Counted from the first letter of the stretch, positions 13,183 through 31,076 are shown. The stretch: 64,000 nt of DNA from Chaenocephalus aceratus (GCA_023974075.1 CM043790.1:5495281-5559280), one strand, 5' to 3'. Translations and numbers: made by a program. Notes: a model not told the origin generated them from the sequence alone.

Positions 13183-16100
13183 GTGAGTTAACTCAGATAC
13201 ATGATGGTGGGTAAGAGACGTTCACAGACCTGGACATTTAAAGTCCCTCTGCAGAGTTCACTTTTAAGAAGCCTTCATCTCCGTTAAAAGTATGTAACCT
13301 GCAACCACTCTGCTCACTACCCACTCTGCTGATGGTAAGAAGGGGAGAGAGGAAGAAAGGGTGCACATGAGCCTATGCGTTTTTTACATTGTATTGCTTA
13401 GAGTCTAGACAATTTAAAATGCAGTAATGCAAAAAAAGAGCAGCAATTAGGGATTTCCACTGGTGTTTCCTAATGACGTTTTAAATGCTGTTAAATGAGT
13501 AATTTACTGGACTTGCGAATACTTGAAACTCCATAGGCAGACTTGTTGATACTGGTCCACAATAAATTAAAGAGGCTGTTATGAGGCAAACATGCTCTGC
13601 CTTTCGGTGGCTAGTGATTTTAACAGATAATAAAGAAGACTAACGTTCCCATAGCTTCCATACACTACGTCTTAACTTGCGTACAATAACTACTTTCATG
13701 CTCACATGCCAGTTCAACTTAACGCTGTAGGAAGAAAACCAAGATCCACAAATAATGCATACTAATATGTGCTCAAAAGACTTTAAATATATATATAGTT
13801 TTGTACATGTTGTAAGTTGTTTCGAGCTGCCATTCTCAAGGGCACCACGGCAGGGCAGGAGGTGAACTGGGACCTCTCCAAGTAGCAGTCCACACTCCAT
13901 ATTTAGGTCTGGTCGGGGACTTGAACCGGCGACCCACGGCTCCCAGTCCAAGCCCCTACTGACTGAGCCACTGATCTAAAAGAGATTCTAATGCAATCTC
14001 TATTTCTCTTTTTGCCAAGAGGTTATAGTATATTACATTCTCACTTTAATGACACTGAATTGATCATTTACTTTAATCATTGATTATCAAAATTGTGATT
14101 TTATTAATATTTTCCAATATCTTTTTCTGGTCATTTTCGTTATTTTTTTCTTATTGTCATGGCATAAATAAATAACCTATACCTTATTACGCACAGTTGA
14201 ATCCCATTAACATGATCCATGTTCTTTGCTATACCTTAAACATTTAACATGTTATATCCATTCCATTTTTCCCTTTGAATTGGAATTGTATTTTTGCCAG
14301 CAAACTGTTGGAAACGGCATCACCTCAAACAGGATTCCCTCCATCCTAGATAGGATTCACGCTGGCTTGTGAACTCTTGATCAAATATACAAGGATTCAC
14401 AATGTCTTTATTCAGATACTTAAACTCTTAGTGTTTGAAACTCACTCGTGGACATCATGGAAGTCATGATAACGCTTGGCCAGATATTGCAGTGGATCAA
14501 AGTGAATTCTTCTCATGCGCTACATAAGAAACGGTGTTGAATGGCAGTGTGTCTGGTCTGTGTGTGCAGGTCTGTGAGGAGCAGAAGTGTGAGGAGGAGG
14601 TCTTCCCTCTGGCGATGAACTACATGGACCGCTTCCTGTCTGTGGAGCCCACCAAGAAGAGCCACCTGCAGCTGCTGGGGGCCGTCTGCATGTTCCTGGC
14701 ATCCAAGCTGAAGGAGACAATGCCACTCAGTGCCGAGAAACTCTGCATCTACACCGACAACTCCATCACACCCACCCAGCTGCTGGTAGGTCTCCATCAC
14801 AGCACCGCACCGCACGTTGGGCTTGGGTCAAGTAGTCCCACTGTGACACCTGGAGGTTACAGATGTGTGTCTGCTGGGGGAAACTAGACATGTTCCTCAC
14901 GGACTACTAAAAGTGCTTCTAGATACCCCGTGCGTTGTCATGGTGCTGTTTATGGCAGGCAACTTGGAACACCGGAACAAAGATATGACCTCAGTACCAA
15001 TGCTTGATTAAGAAACGTCTGACTGGTGCGTCACTTTTAAAGTGGCAAGGCCTCCTTTCCTAAAGGATGGTCCAGGGTGTCTTGTGCAAAAATGCCACTT
15101 AGATACTTCTGGGTAATTTCCCTCCACTAAGAACCTTCCTAAGCCAAACAGATTAGTCCACCTCAAAGCTAGTCTTAGTGGGGATACAATAGGCAAAGCT
15201 CATAAGTACATCACTTATTTCCCTATGTCTGGCATCAGGCCCTCCGTCTGTCCGTCTGAACGGTTTCTTCCATCCAGACATTTCCTCGACTTATTATTGT
15301 CCCAGGGGTAAAGCTTCTAGAATGTTTAGTCATCTCTAGGCCGATGCTTGAAGCTCCACCACCAGGATGCATTACCCAGTGACCAACCCTCCATCATGGT
15401 CCCCAGAGGAGGCTCCCTAATGGGTTTTGATGACCCCTGACCTTCCTTGTTCACCTTAAAGCCAAAGATCCCCGCATGTAGACCGAACCCCTTCGTCCCC
15501 ATCTCTGTTAATCCCTGCATCTGTCTTAGGGATCAAACTTGAACCTGTCCCTCTGTCCACACAGCAAATGGAGCTGCTGGTTCTGAATAAGCTGAAGTGG
15601 GACCTGGGTTCAGTGACCCCCCTTGACTTCATCGACCACTTCCTGTCTCAGCTGGCTGTCAGGAGAGAGAACAGGCCCATCCTCAGGAAGCACGCTCAGA
15701 CCTTCGTGGCTCTGTGTGCCACAGGTACGCACGGGGCTATACGTCTCTTTTGACATCAGGAGAAAGTGTTCCCATTGGCTGTTGAGGCCGTCCTCGTGTG
15801 TTTCACAGTGTTCTGCTGAAGGCTGACCCCTCTGAAAGGGGGGATCTTTTTAAAACGTTGCTTTACGTTAACACTGAAGAGATGGTTTTCTCTCAGCTGT
15901 GACACAGTTGTTAAATGGTTGTCTACCAATCGAAAAGGCTCAAATAACCAAAACTCACAAAACATCTACAAAAAGCTGTAGTGTAGGGAAAGTAAGTGGA
16001 CAGGTGACACCGTTGGAGTAGCAACCAATGAAACCCTTAACATGGTATGTCACCCATGACAGTGATTGCCTCAGCGTCACAGTCTGAGGTAGTAAAGTAG

Positions 16101-17108
16101 CAGCCAGGAACAACACCAATAAGTGATCCATTACTGCGGCTGGTTCATGTTTTAATAACACTTTCATGAGGGGAGTAGAGACGGGACATTACAGCCTCCG
16201 TCTATTATTCCACCTGGACTTCCTGGGTCACATGTCTCACCGTTCCCTTTAACACCGCCTGCCCATGAACCCAGCCCCTGTTTGTGTTGTGTGCGACAGG
16301 CTTGGTGAGAAACAGATGACATGTAGCGAGATGATGTCATTAGAATACATACAGCTGTAACTGCATGTCATCACAGTCACAGTGCCACCCAGCTGTTAAT
16401 ATACAGTCTTTATCCAAGAGGTCAGCATCTCATTTACAGACTGGTCTTTAGTTTTCATCTACATTCATCTTCTCCTTTTTTAATATATATTTAAATGCTG
16501 TAGGTAGACCCCTGATATGCAACAAGTAAATAATGTTTGCTTTTAATTCATGTATTGAAATAAAACCGAATTTCTAAAGTATACTATTCACTATAGTTGT
16601 CTCTAGAATCCTGTGGGCCTTTATCTCCTGTGTCTGCAGTTCAGGAGTTGGATCAATATATTCTATTGAAATCATCGTCTCTGCCAATCAGAGGGAGCGA
16701 TACTATGCTCGTTAGTAAAGTAAATGAACGGTAACAAAAAGTCACGGTTATCTGACTTGTATCTGGTGATACTTAGATGAAGCAACTGATTACTATTTTT
16801 CACATTAGTAATGTTAACATAATTCACTTTTAAAGTAACCCTCCAAACCCTGTGCATGGAATGGAGTTACACAATGTTGTTATTGGTTGTCTATTGTTGT
16901 GTCACTTGTTATTTAAAATGTGTCATATTAATGTTAAGTTCCATGGTGTTGCAGATGTGAAGTTTATTGCCAGCCCCCCCTCCATGATCGCAGCAGGCAG
17001 CATGGTGGCAGCGGTGGAGGGGCTCCAGATGAGGATGGTGGGCAACGGCTTGATGTCTCAGAAACTGACAGAGCAGTTGGCACAGACCATCAGGAGTGAC
17101 CCGGTGGG

Positions 17109-17169
<61 letters not shown>

Positions 17170-17367
17170 TGTCTGACTTTCCACTAACCTGTCCTCTGTC
17201 CGCAGGACTGTCTCAGGGCGTGTCAGGAACAAATCGAGGCGCTGCTGGAAACCAGCCTCAGACAGGCACAACAACCCCAACACTCAGTTGCCATGGAAAC
17301 TAAGAACATCAGTGAGGAGCAGGACCTCTCAACGACACCCACAGATGTCCGGGACATCAACATCTGA
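12979..17367 (+). CDS. ccnd1: G1/S-specific cyclin D1-like (complete gene, 5 exons)
   Basis: D-type cyclins bind CDK4/CDK6 and start RB phosphorylation in G1. Exons 12979-13182, 14570-14785, 15565-15724, 16955-17103 and 17206-17367 join in frame to 296 codons, against 295 in human CCND1. Visible features are the N-terminal RB-binding LxCxE motif (LLCCE, residues 5-9), the cyclin box (about 56-155) with the CDK-contact lysine in ASKLKE (Lys114, equivalent to human Lys112), a second cyclin fold (about 156-260) and the C-terminal [10 protein letters not shown]. Thr287 in that tail matches the human Thr286 phosphodegron. The start is the ATG giving MDPQLLCCE, as in other D cyclins. The tail and exon 3 favour D1 over D2/D3. 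The neighbours are not the FGF19/LTO1 block next to human CCND1, so a teleost paralogue or another D-cyclin lineage is possible. Confidence 0.93.
13183..14569 (+). other. ccnd1 intron 1, with a tRNA-SINE-like fragment
   Basis: At 13803-13972 a G/C-rich segment ends with gggacttgaaccggcgaccc and tgagccactg. It resembles a common fish repeat with a B-box-like motif in inverse orientation. The rest is A/T-rich. Confidence 0.45.
14570..14785 (+). CDS. ccnd1: ccnd1 exon 2
   Basis: This exon encodes residues 69-140 ([10 protein letters not shown] to TPTQLL), the core of the cyclin box. The acceptor is a T/G-rich tract ending in cag at 14569 and the donor is gtaggt at 14786. It is phase 0 on both sides, like the vertebrate CCND exon 2. 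Confidence 0.94.
15565..15724 (+). CDS. ccnd1: ccnd1 exon 3
   Basis: This exon encodes residues 141-193 ([14 protein letters not shown] to VALCAT) plus the first base of the next codon. The acceptor is ccacacag and the donor is gtacgc. It covers the end of the first and the start of the second cyclin fold. Confidence 0.94.
16955..17103 (+). CDS. ccnd1: ccnd1 exon 4
   Basis: The split codon completes Asp194, followed by [15 protein letters not shown] to TIRSDP (to residue 243). The donor gtgggt at 17104 is followed within a few bases by a (CA)n tract that fills about half of the 102-bp intron 4. Confidence 0.93.
17108..17165. repeat. (CA)n microsatellite inside ccnd1 intron 4
   Basis: About 28 CA units occupy more than half of a 102-bp intron, starting six bases after the donor. 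Confidence 0.95.
17206..17367 (+). CDS. ccnd1: ccnd1 exon 5 with stop
   Basis: This exon encodes residues 244-296 ([14 protein letters not shown] to PTDVRDINI) and a TGA stop. The acidic/serine stretch before TPTDVRDI is shorter than the glutamate run of human CCND1. Thr287 is the expected GSK3-type phosphorylation site controlling turnover, inferred from the family. Confidence 0.93.
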   Translation, partial: DCLRACQEQIEALLETSLRQAQQPQHSVAMETKNISEEQDLSTTPTDVRDINI

Positions 17368-18321
17368 CTGAGTGACGGAGAGACAGGAGCAGGTGGAGCT
17401 GATGAAGTGGACAGAAACACATGGCTTTGTGTCACATGTGGAGTGTCACAGGGAGCTGGACTCCACAGTGTTTGGAACTGTTTACATGAGGTCCAGTTTG
17501 AACTGAGGCGGAACCTGAGGAGGCGCTGACACCTTCAGGACATGAGAACCTTAACACTGGTACCAGCTGGCTCAGAGAACAGGGGACAGTCGGCTGCAGC
17601 CACCAATGTGTTGTTTCCAAGGCTGTCTGGACCCAGGCCGCATTTACAAAAGGAAAAGAAAACCTTATCACAGAGACTGAACAGTGACTGGGGCGTTTAC
17701 ATGCCTGCATCAAATGTTTTATTCATACAAAATGAGAACAAGAATACAGATTTAGCTGGAGACACACCTCACTGACGGGGAAGCTCTCGTACGATCAAAA
17801 GGAAACTACGTGGGTTAACATCTTTACATAAGACTGGAACAGCAGGAAAGCTGCCCCAAACAAGTCTATTCTGTATTCCTATACATAGAACCTATACTGC
17901 CTTCTATAGCATGTCGCATAAGGAGTGTGCCCTCAGCCACTTAAAGAGATCTTACTTGATTTTAAATATTCTAAGTCATAATATGAATTTTTTATTGTGT
18001 TTGATAAACATGGGTCCTGGTCCGCATGTAAAGTGCTTACAGTATTGAGCTGTATGGTTTTGCTTCAAGACCAGGTTCAAGACGCATGATGATGATGTCA
18101 TCATTAGGGAGGTTGAGGTTTCTAAATTGAGACCCAGAAAAGCCTATCTGTTTGTTTTTTGGCTGATAAAATGTACTTATGGAATGTGTTGAAACCGTTA
18201 TTATATGTTATTACTGACTTGAACCAGTGCTCTCAGTGTAGTGCACACCTTACACCACTAGAGGGAGCTCAGTGCATCTCCTGTGCATCAGAAGCAAAAT
18301 ACATTGAACAAAAACATGAAG

Positions 18322-18368
<47 letters not shown>

Positions 18369-19001
18369 TCTGTTCTTCAGAGAAGGGGATAAAGCATGTT
18401 GGAAAGTAAGAAATCAGGTGTACTACTTTATTTGCTTGCTATATTTATTATTTCACATCAATTGACTTCACATCTTAAAGGTAGGGTAGGTAAGAATGGA
18501 GAAAACCAGCTCGAGTGCCCTAGAATTTGAAACTAGCCAAACAAAAATGCCCCTTCCTTCAGACTTCCTTACAGAGCCCCTCCTCCAACGCGCACATGAC
18601 CAATGAGGGCACGAGATAAGTTTGTGCACGAGATGGAAGGCTGACAGGCAGGTAGGCCATCCAGTTATTTTAGCCGGGCCGGCTAAAATGATTGGTCGTG
18701 CTTTTTACAGCGCCACGGCTTCCAGAGATACATTTTGTTATGTAGGCCTATTTATTGTCAAAGCATTTCATGTATTCATTGCTATCGGGATGTTAAGAGC
18801 ATTCCATGGAATATAACGAAAAGTGTTTCTGAAGTGAATTACATATCCCACCTTTAAAGATGAGCTGTTCAGCTGCTGCATTTCATTCTGCTATGATAAT
18901 TCTTTTTAAAGGGGATGTCCCTAATTTTAAGCTTTTATCAAGTTAAACCCGGTGTTGCGTGTTGGTGCCATTGTTTTGTCTGTCCGTAAAGATGAATTAA
19001 A
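17368..19001 (+). other. Probable ccnd1 3' UTR and candidate polyadenylation signal
   Basis: No coding exon is visible after the ccnd1 stop. A canonical-variant signal ATTAAA lies at 18996-19001 and is followed by a T/G-rich stretch (ctgttgtttctata), a plausible cleavage region. The interval includes a (CA)n tract at 18323-18366. D-cyclin 3' UTRs are commonly long, but this end point is a guess. Confidence 0.35.
18323..18366. repeat. (CA)n microsatellite
   Basis: About 22 CA units lie in the probable ccnd1 3' UTR region. Confidence 0.95.
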
Positions 19002-19668
19002 GGAAAACTGATACCACTGTTAAAGCCTGTTGTTTCTATATTTTCAAATGAATTCCCAAGGCAGTGCCTCTATAGAGCGGTGCAGTGAGGACATATTTGT
19101 GTAGGCCGACCCACAATGTAGCATAGCATGGTCTCCATCGATTAAAAAGCAATGGGATTTTTCCATTCCATTTTGGAATATTGCAGAAAATAACATATTT
19201 TGCAAACATGATACTCATAAATGTTGTTCAGCAGGATAATCTCACAGATTAACAACACTTTTCCAAAAGTTGAAGTGGAAATGCAATCGGCAGAAGTCAA
19301 TAGCTAAGGCAATGCTATGAAATGCATTAAATGCAGTCCGTGTTAAGCCACTATTTTTATAACATACAAACTTCGGACATTCACCGACTAATGTTTGGTG
19401 TAATGACAGTCTCATTTAGACCCCGCGGTGAATTTAGTTTTCGGTTGCATATTCGACGGACATTCGCGGACCCGCCAGCAGCGTCAGTTTCCCCTGCTGC
19501 TGGCTGTATTACGACGGGAGATCTTCTCCGCGAAACGAGGCTTTCACTTAGGGACCATCAACAAATGACTTTTCAATTACACAAGAACATTTTTCTTTTT
19601 AATAAATCGACAGCTTGCCGATCGAGTGAATGTGAAGCAAATCCACGCTAGAGCATGCATTTGTTGAA

Positions 19669-21210
19669 CACACCTCTTTTTATTGCATTTTAATACTTTA
19701 AATACGTTTTAATATTTGTATGGAAACATTTGCATATTTCTTCAATAACTTCTAGATCATGTGACCTAATGACTCAAAATCAGTGCTGGATAAAATAACT
19801 ACACTGGCTGCATAGGACACACCTCTTTTTATTGCATTTTAACACTCTAAATATTTTTATATTAATATGTTGATGGAAAAATTAGCTTATTTCTTCAATA
19901 CTTTCCAGGTCATGTGACCAATTCACTCAAAATCAATGTTGGGTCAAAGAACTACACTGGCTGCATAGGACACACCTCTTTTTATTGCATTTTAATTAAT
20001 GCTGTCAAAATTATCGCGTTAACGGCGGTAATTAATTTTTTGAATTAATTGCGTTAAAATATTTAACGCATTTAATGCATGTGCAGAATGGCCCGCTCCA
20101 TACATCCCACCAGTGGCAGTGCCAGGGTATGGCTGGGGTGGGCTAAACCCATACCAAGAAATGGCTGAGCCCCACCATGAAAGATGATGTTAAAGTAAGC
20201 AAAATAAAGTCCGCCAACTCGCGCGGAGTAAATTGCACAGACAGCAGTTAGTAAGATTGATTTCAGTAGCCACTTGTCTGGAAATACCGAAGACCAGAAA
20301 CGGTTTTGAAAACTTTTGTCACGTAGTGATCGTCTTCTCAATAGAACATCTTTGATAATGTCTTCTGGCCAATCAGAATCAAGATAACGGCTTGGTGTTG
20401 TTGCAGGAAGTCCCGACGGAGAATACTTTTGCTGTAGTACAGGGGTGCAAACTGGTACGCAGGTTATGTGCGTAATCTGAAATGCGTAATCTGAAATGCG
20501 TACCGTCACTTGTGTCTCAAAGCGCATTTGCGTACGTATGTACTTGTGAAGCTTTTCCAGAAGGCGGTTAGATCACCGGACGACAGAGTCGGTCTCCGTT
20601 GCACAGACAGGGCTGCTGTTAACGTCGGTCTGTTCAACGGAATTGTGCCAAAACTACGCCGGCTGCGGAGGGAGACTCCCCCCCCCCCCTTCACTGGAGA
20701 ACTGCGCTAAAACAGCTGATCACAACGTTCACACTCTGTGGTCACGAAGTACTCCACTAGCCCCCCCCCCCCCGTCGACTTTCCTGAAGTACTCCCCCGT
20801 TGATAGAAATCAACACTAATGAATTAAGACCCCACAGTTTGATGATTGATAGGTGTGTGGGCTGTCTTTCATTTTGACACACAGAACATTTTATAATAAA
20901 CATACATACTGTGTTAAATGGATATATCCACCTTCTTTCATTCATCTTTCCATTCCCACAACAATATACATAAATAAATGGCATATTTTGGACATAGTTC
21001 GAATGGTGATTAATCATGATTAATTAATTTTTAAGCTGTGATTAATCTGATTAAAAATTGTAATTGTTTGACAGCCCTTTTAATACTTAAGATATTTTTA
21101 TATTAATATTTGAATGCGAAAATGAGCATATTGCTTCAATACCTTCCAGGTCATGTGACCGATTCACTCAAAATCAGTGTTGGGTCAAAGAACTACACTG
21201 GCACATGACT
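19669..21210 (+). repeat. Tandem array of about 150-bp units, third unit split by a transposon
   Basis: Units start with cacacctctttttattgcat at 19669, 19818 and 19971. Each contains ttcttcaata, catgtgacc and aactacactggctgcatagg. The third unit is interrupted at 19998 and resumes at 21078 (acttaagatatttttatatt). Confidence 0.85.
19998..21077. mobile_element. hAT-type non-autonomous element inside the 150-bp array
   Basis: An insert of about 1.08 kb is bounded by inverted ends (gctgtcaaa at the left, tttgacagcc at the right). Near-identical 8-bp flanks (ttttaatt 19990-19997 / ttttaata 21078-21085) fit a hAT target duplication. Both ends are rich in attaat/cgcgttaa motifs. There is no transposase frame. 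Sibling array units show the empty site attttaatactt. Confidence 0.8.
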
Positions 21211-21412
21211 GCTGCTCTCTTTGATTATGTTTTGTCTCAACATGAGTTCAAGCATCATGTCATCGTGGAGCCTTGCACTTTTCTTCACTTCAGAGGATAT
21301 TTTCTTTTACACGTCTTTGGTGAGGCTTCTGCTTATGTTACCAGCCATTATTTCCTCTACTGGTGTCTATCTTAACATAGTGTAATAATAATTGCTGACA
21401 CCACTGGTTAAA

Positions 21413-22371
21413 GGAATGGTCCACTCATTAGATAATTAATCAAAACTTCAGTATTTAGTGAAACATTATGTTTAAACCATACCCTGAAGAAATCAGCGAT
21501 ATTCCCCGGTAAATAATGATTTTATAGCTCTTTTTTATCAAAACCTTTATATTCAGTCTGGCCGCCGCCATTTTTGCCATTTTCAGTAGTCACGTGATGG
21601 TCGTGACGTCATCCATGCGTTCACTTTGTCAACACACGGAAACATGGCTGAATATTTGAGTTCGGACTCGTCAGCAGAGGAAGAAGTTTTGATGTTTTAT
21701 CAGTATGACAATACGACACCCTCTGTCCTTAGACCCTCACATCGTACAAGGAAAAACTTCCGAAGAAAACCCACAGTTTAAAGGGAACATGGGAGAAACC
21801 TCAGGGAAAGCAACAGAGGAGGGATTCCTCTCCCAGGATGGACAGACGTGCAATAGATGCCGTGTGTAAATTGAAGAGATAATACATTTGCAACATAGGT
21901 AGTCCAGATGTTTGGAAATGCATGTGTGTATAATGGGAAGATGATATAAGATACTATATGTATGCATGTAGTACCACCCTTGCTAGCGATTCCCTCTCTA
22001 GTTTAGCATACTCAGCTTCGTTGTCCCTGGCCATAGAATCACGATTTTATGGGGCCGGAAAAAACTGGGGGAAAATACACACTAGTCGGTACTACGCTAT
22101 ATGGAAAGGCCACCAAAAACTGTCCTGGCCTGGACGCTAAAGGACGTTAAAACGGGACTAGCCGCTGCAATGGAAATGCGCTATAACATACCTTATTCTT
22201 ACTCCGAGCACTACTTCTGCTCCCCCGTCGCTTCACACTTGCAGAGGGCGATTTCTCAACTGGCCGAACTGGTGTCCTGGTCGGTGATGACACCAGAAAG
22301 ACCGATGGTACTGCATCTCCATTAAGTAATGGTTGTTCTTTAAATCCCATGTTATGTTTTATCATACTCTC
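21413..22371. mobile_element. Kolobok-like transposon, copy A, right end missing
   Basis: This copy starts with aggaatggtccactcatt after TTAA (21409-21412). It is nearly identical over about 950 bp to the full copy at 50182-51616, with a deletion of about 40-50 bp near 21693. It ends abruptly at 22371 before a telomere-like hairpin. The minus strand keeps the end of a THAP protein (AVPSVF box). Confidence 0.75.
22147..22365 (-). pseudogene. THAP-domain transposon protein remnant, copy A
   Basis: The frame reads GFKEQPLLNGDAVPSVF followed by a basic serine-rich tail. AVPSVF corresponds to the AVPTIF box that closes THAP zinc-binding domains. The zinc-ligand part is missing in this copy. Confidence 0.55.
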
Positions 22372-22375
22372 AGAG

Positions 22376-22539
22376 TGGTGTGAGGGGTAGGGGTAGGGTT
22401 AGGGTAATGTTGTGAATCGAGTGGCCTGTGTTCGTCGTCCATAACATACGCCTGCCCATACCATAACCCCACCACCACCATGGGCCACTCGATTCACAAC
22501 ATTACCCTAACCCTAACCCTACCCCTACCCCTCACACCA
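22376..22539. repeat. Long inverted repeat with telomere-repeat-like arms
   Basis: The left arm 22376-22426 (ggggtaggggtagggttagg inside) and right arm 22483-22539 are complementary except for one extra hexamer (ccctaa) in the right arm. The spacer is 56 bp. Confidence 0.9.
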
Positions 22540-22558
22540 GATACTGACTGGTTTTCGG

Positions 22559-22872
22559 ACCCCCCCAGACCCCCCCAATAAAGCAAAACTGCACGTTTCA
22601 GAGTGGCCTTTTATTGTGGCCAGCCTAAGGCACACCTGTGCAATAATCATGCTGTCTAATCAGCATCTTGATATGCCACACCTGTGAGGTGGGATGGATT
22701 ATCTCGGCAAAGGAGAAGTGCTCACTATCACACATTTTTTCAGATTTGTGAACAATATTTGAGAGAAATGGTTATTTTGTGTATATAGAAAATGTTTTAG
22801 ATCTTTGAGTTCATCTCATTAAAAATTGGAGCAAAAACAAAAAGTGTTGCATTTATATTTTTGTTCAGTGTA
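22559..22872. mobile_element. Dispersed DNA-transposon-like repeat
   Basis: The segment runs from a C-run and aataaagcaaaactgcacgt to tgcatttatatttttgttca and cagtgta. The cargo (atgccacacctgtgaggtgg, gagttcatctcatt) matches a repeat I know to be common in fish genomes. I am not sure of its family; Tc1/mariner-like ends are likely. Confidence 0.5.
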
Positions 22873-23249
22873 GTAAGATTGTGAATGCATGATGTTTAAC
22901 TGAGTATTTCTAACCAGTGATATTACTACCTTTACTGAAGTTAAAGACCAGTGTACTTTGTCTACTACTGATGGTGATAATGACGATAAATGGTAACACT
23001 TTGAACTCTTGCTCTTCACTGATTGTGGCGCCAGGTGCAAACTCACACTGAACATTGGGAAGCTCTTGCGTAAAACATATTAAAAAAACTGAAAGACACA
23101 TCTTTTATACAACGTTTAAATATTAGGGGGATGTAGTCCAAAGAAATTGTGTAATATTGTCATGTTGTAATATTGTGTTATATTGTGAGGCGTGCAGCAC
23201 ACAATAGAGTCTCAGACTGTAGGCCTACCTGTAGTAGGCCTACATTCTG

Positions 23250-23252
23250 TAG

Positions 23253-23315
<63 letters not shown>

Positions 23316-23343
23316 AACAACAACAACTACTACTACTACTACA

Positions 23344-23396
<53 letters not shown>

Positions 23397-23397
23397 A

Positions 23398-23441
<44 letters not shown>

Positions 23442-23454
23442 AACTACAACAACA

Positions 23455-23489
<35 letters not shown>

Positions 23490-23526
23490 AACAACTACTA
23501 CTACTACTACAACAACTACTACAACA

Positions 23527-23567
<41 letters not shown>

Positions 23568-23592
23568 AACAACTAATACTACTACTACAACT

Positions 23593-23627
<35 letters not shown>

Positions 23628-23646
23628 TACTACTACTACTACTACT

Positions 23647-23714
<68 letters not shown>

Positions 23715-23748
23715 TACTACTACTACTACTACTACGACTACTATAATA
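23250..23748. repeat. Compound trinucleotide array ACT/ACA/ACG
   Basis: About 165 consecutive triplets of the form AC-N vary only at the third base. ACT dominates, ACA is interspersed before 23590, and two homogeneous ACG blocks occupy 23594-23625 and 23647-23712. Long poly-Thr and poly-Val frames are by-products. Confidence 0.97.
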
Positions 23749-23883
23749 ATCTCTATCTCACTCCTAACACATCTAAATCTACTTCCAGCATGGATAAATG
23801 TTAATAAAATACATCCATTGTTTGTTCTATATGATTCTTGGAATCCAAAAAAACACATCGTCTTTCTAGAACAGATTACAGAA

Positions 23884-24200
23884 AGGTCTTTTATTTTGAA
23901 ACTCTACATCATAATGTCCTGATTTTCTCCGAGTGACTAGATGGGGTGTCCTGCTCTCACCCTGCAGTGAAATGAGTCTTTGATACTGGAGAGTTTTTGT
24001 TGTATTCTTATCTAAAAACAGAGGGATGATAGTTCATATAATAGAGACTTCAAACGTCTTTTATTTTGAAACTCTACATCAGAATGTCCTGATTTTCTCT
24101 AAGTGACTAGATGGGGTGAAATAAGTCTTTGATGATTGACAGTTTTGTATTTAATCTTATCTAAAAACAGAAGGCCCATATGAGATTTCAAAAATATTTT
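23884..24200 (+). repeat. Two and a half tandem copies, 130-170-bp unit
   Basis: The segments cttttattttgaaactctac, atgtcctgattttctc and gtgactagatggggtg occur at 23888 and 24057. A third, decayed start lies near 24187. Confidence 0.8.
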
Positions 24201-25060
24201 ATTTTTAAACTCCTTAAGTTTTACATAAACTCAGTTATAATGTGGTAGTTATACGTAGTTTGTTTTAACATTATATATATAGTACATATTTCTTAATGTA
24301 ATCCCCAGTATATATGAATATGTTTGGTATATTTGTTATTGACCGAGTAAGCGCTTTTATTTAGAAGGCAGTTTTCCCAGGCCTCTACCGTAATGCATAG
24401 GATATTCGCGCACCGCAATATAAAATAAATATATAGCGTGCTAGCTTGATTGCGTTTTCCCAAGTGGAGGCTGGCTTGACCGCAGTAAGGTTAAGCTGTC
24501 ATTATTAGGCTGTTATGCACTGTTGGAGTGGTAAGCAGCAGGCCTATCGTTTTTGGATATTTGTGGAGCGAGGTGGTCCGTGAGTGTTTTTGTATTGGTG
24601 AAGGGTCCTTGGTATGAAAAAGTTTGAGAAACACTGCGCTAGTGGATTGTCAACGGGGGAGCCTCGCTGCGGGGACATTATACAGACGGCCAGTCCGCCC
24701 CTGAAAAATGTCTATGCACACGTTATTATTAATAATATATATTTTTTAAATGGATTTTTTTTTTAAAACTCGTACACTCGGGGTCTCGCGACCCCCACTT
24801 TGGGAACCCCTGCCTTAATGCACTGTCAAAAGATCAAGCTATTGTCGAGGCAGATCTGCGATTGGCCCATTGGCAGCTTTTGGTTGGAATAAATCTGAGC
24901 ACTCACTACTAGTCAGACAGGTTTAGTTGGGTTAGCTGATAAGAAAGCAGGTGACAAAGTCCATACATGTATACACAAGGGTGAGTCCTGAACACACCTA
25001 CATCAGGTTCATGACCCACACAGCTCGTGTCGTGTCAGTGTGAGCTGCGGACCAGGAAAC
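24201..25060. other. SDR upstream region; repeat fragments
   Basis: The segment gtggaggctggcttgaccgc near 24466 is shared with 6136. The segment gcgacccccactttgggaac at 24787 is a common transposon tail. No promoter element is clear upstream of the SDR start. Confidence 0.4.
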
Positions 25061-30986
<5,926 letters not shown>

Positions 30987-31070
30987 CAGTCACCATGACA
31001 ACCACCGTAAAAAAGATGGATTCACATCTGAAACCAACCTGTATCTTATAGGCCTTTGTTACCTGTCAGA

Positions 31071-31076
31071 AATAAA
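31071..31076 (+). terminator. Polyadenylation signal of the SDR gene
   Basis: A canonical AATAAA lies 85 bp after the SDR stop codon. A second overlapping A-rich signal (aataaaag) follows about 20 bp later. Confidence 0.6.

Noticed and set aside
13640..13951. 103-codon open frame on the minus strand in ccnd1 intron 1
   Set aside because: It overlaps a repeat fragment with a tRNA-like end and shows no protein family.
20072..20527. 151-codon open frame on the minus strand inside the hAT-type insert
   Set aside because: It has no transposase motif (no BED finger, no hAT dimerisation segment), so I treat it as chance.
22376..22539. True telomere or interstitial telomere array
   Set aside because: Only two or three TTAGGG-type hexamers per arm, mixed with ggggta, arranged as a hairpin and not as a long tandem array.
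23173..23922. Poly-Thr, poly-Val, poly-Leu/Gln/Arg open frames
   Set aside because: They are direct translations of the AC-N triplet array.
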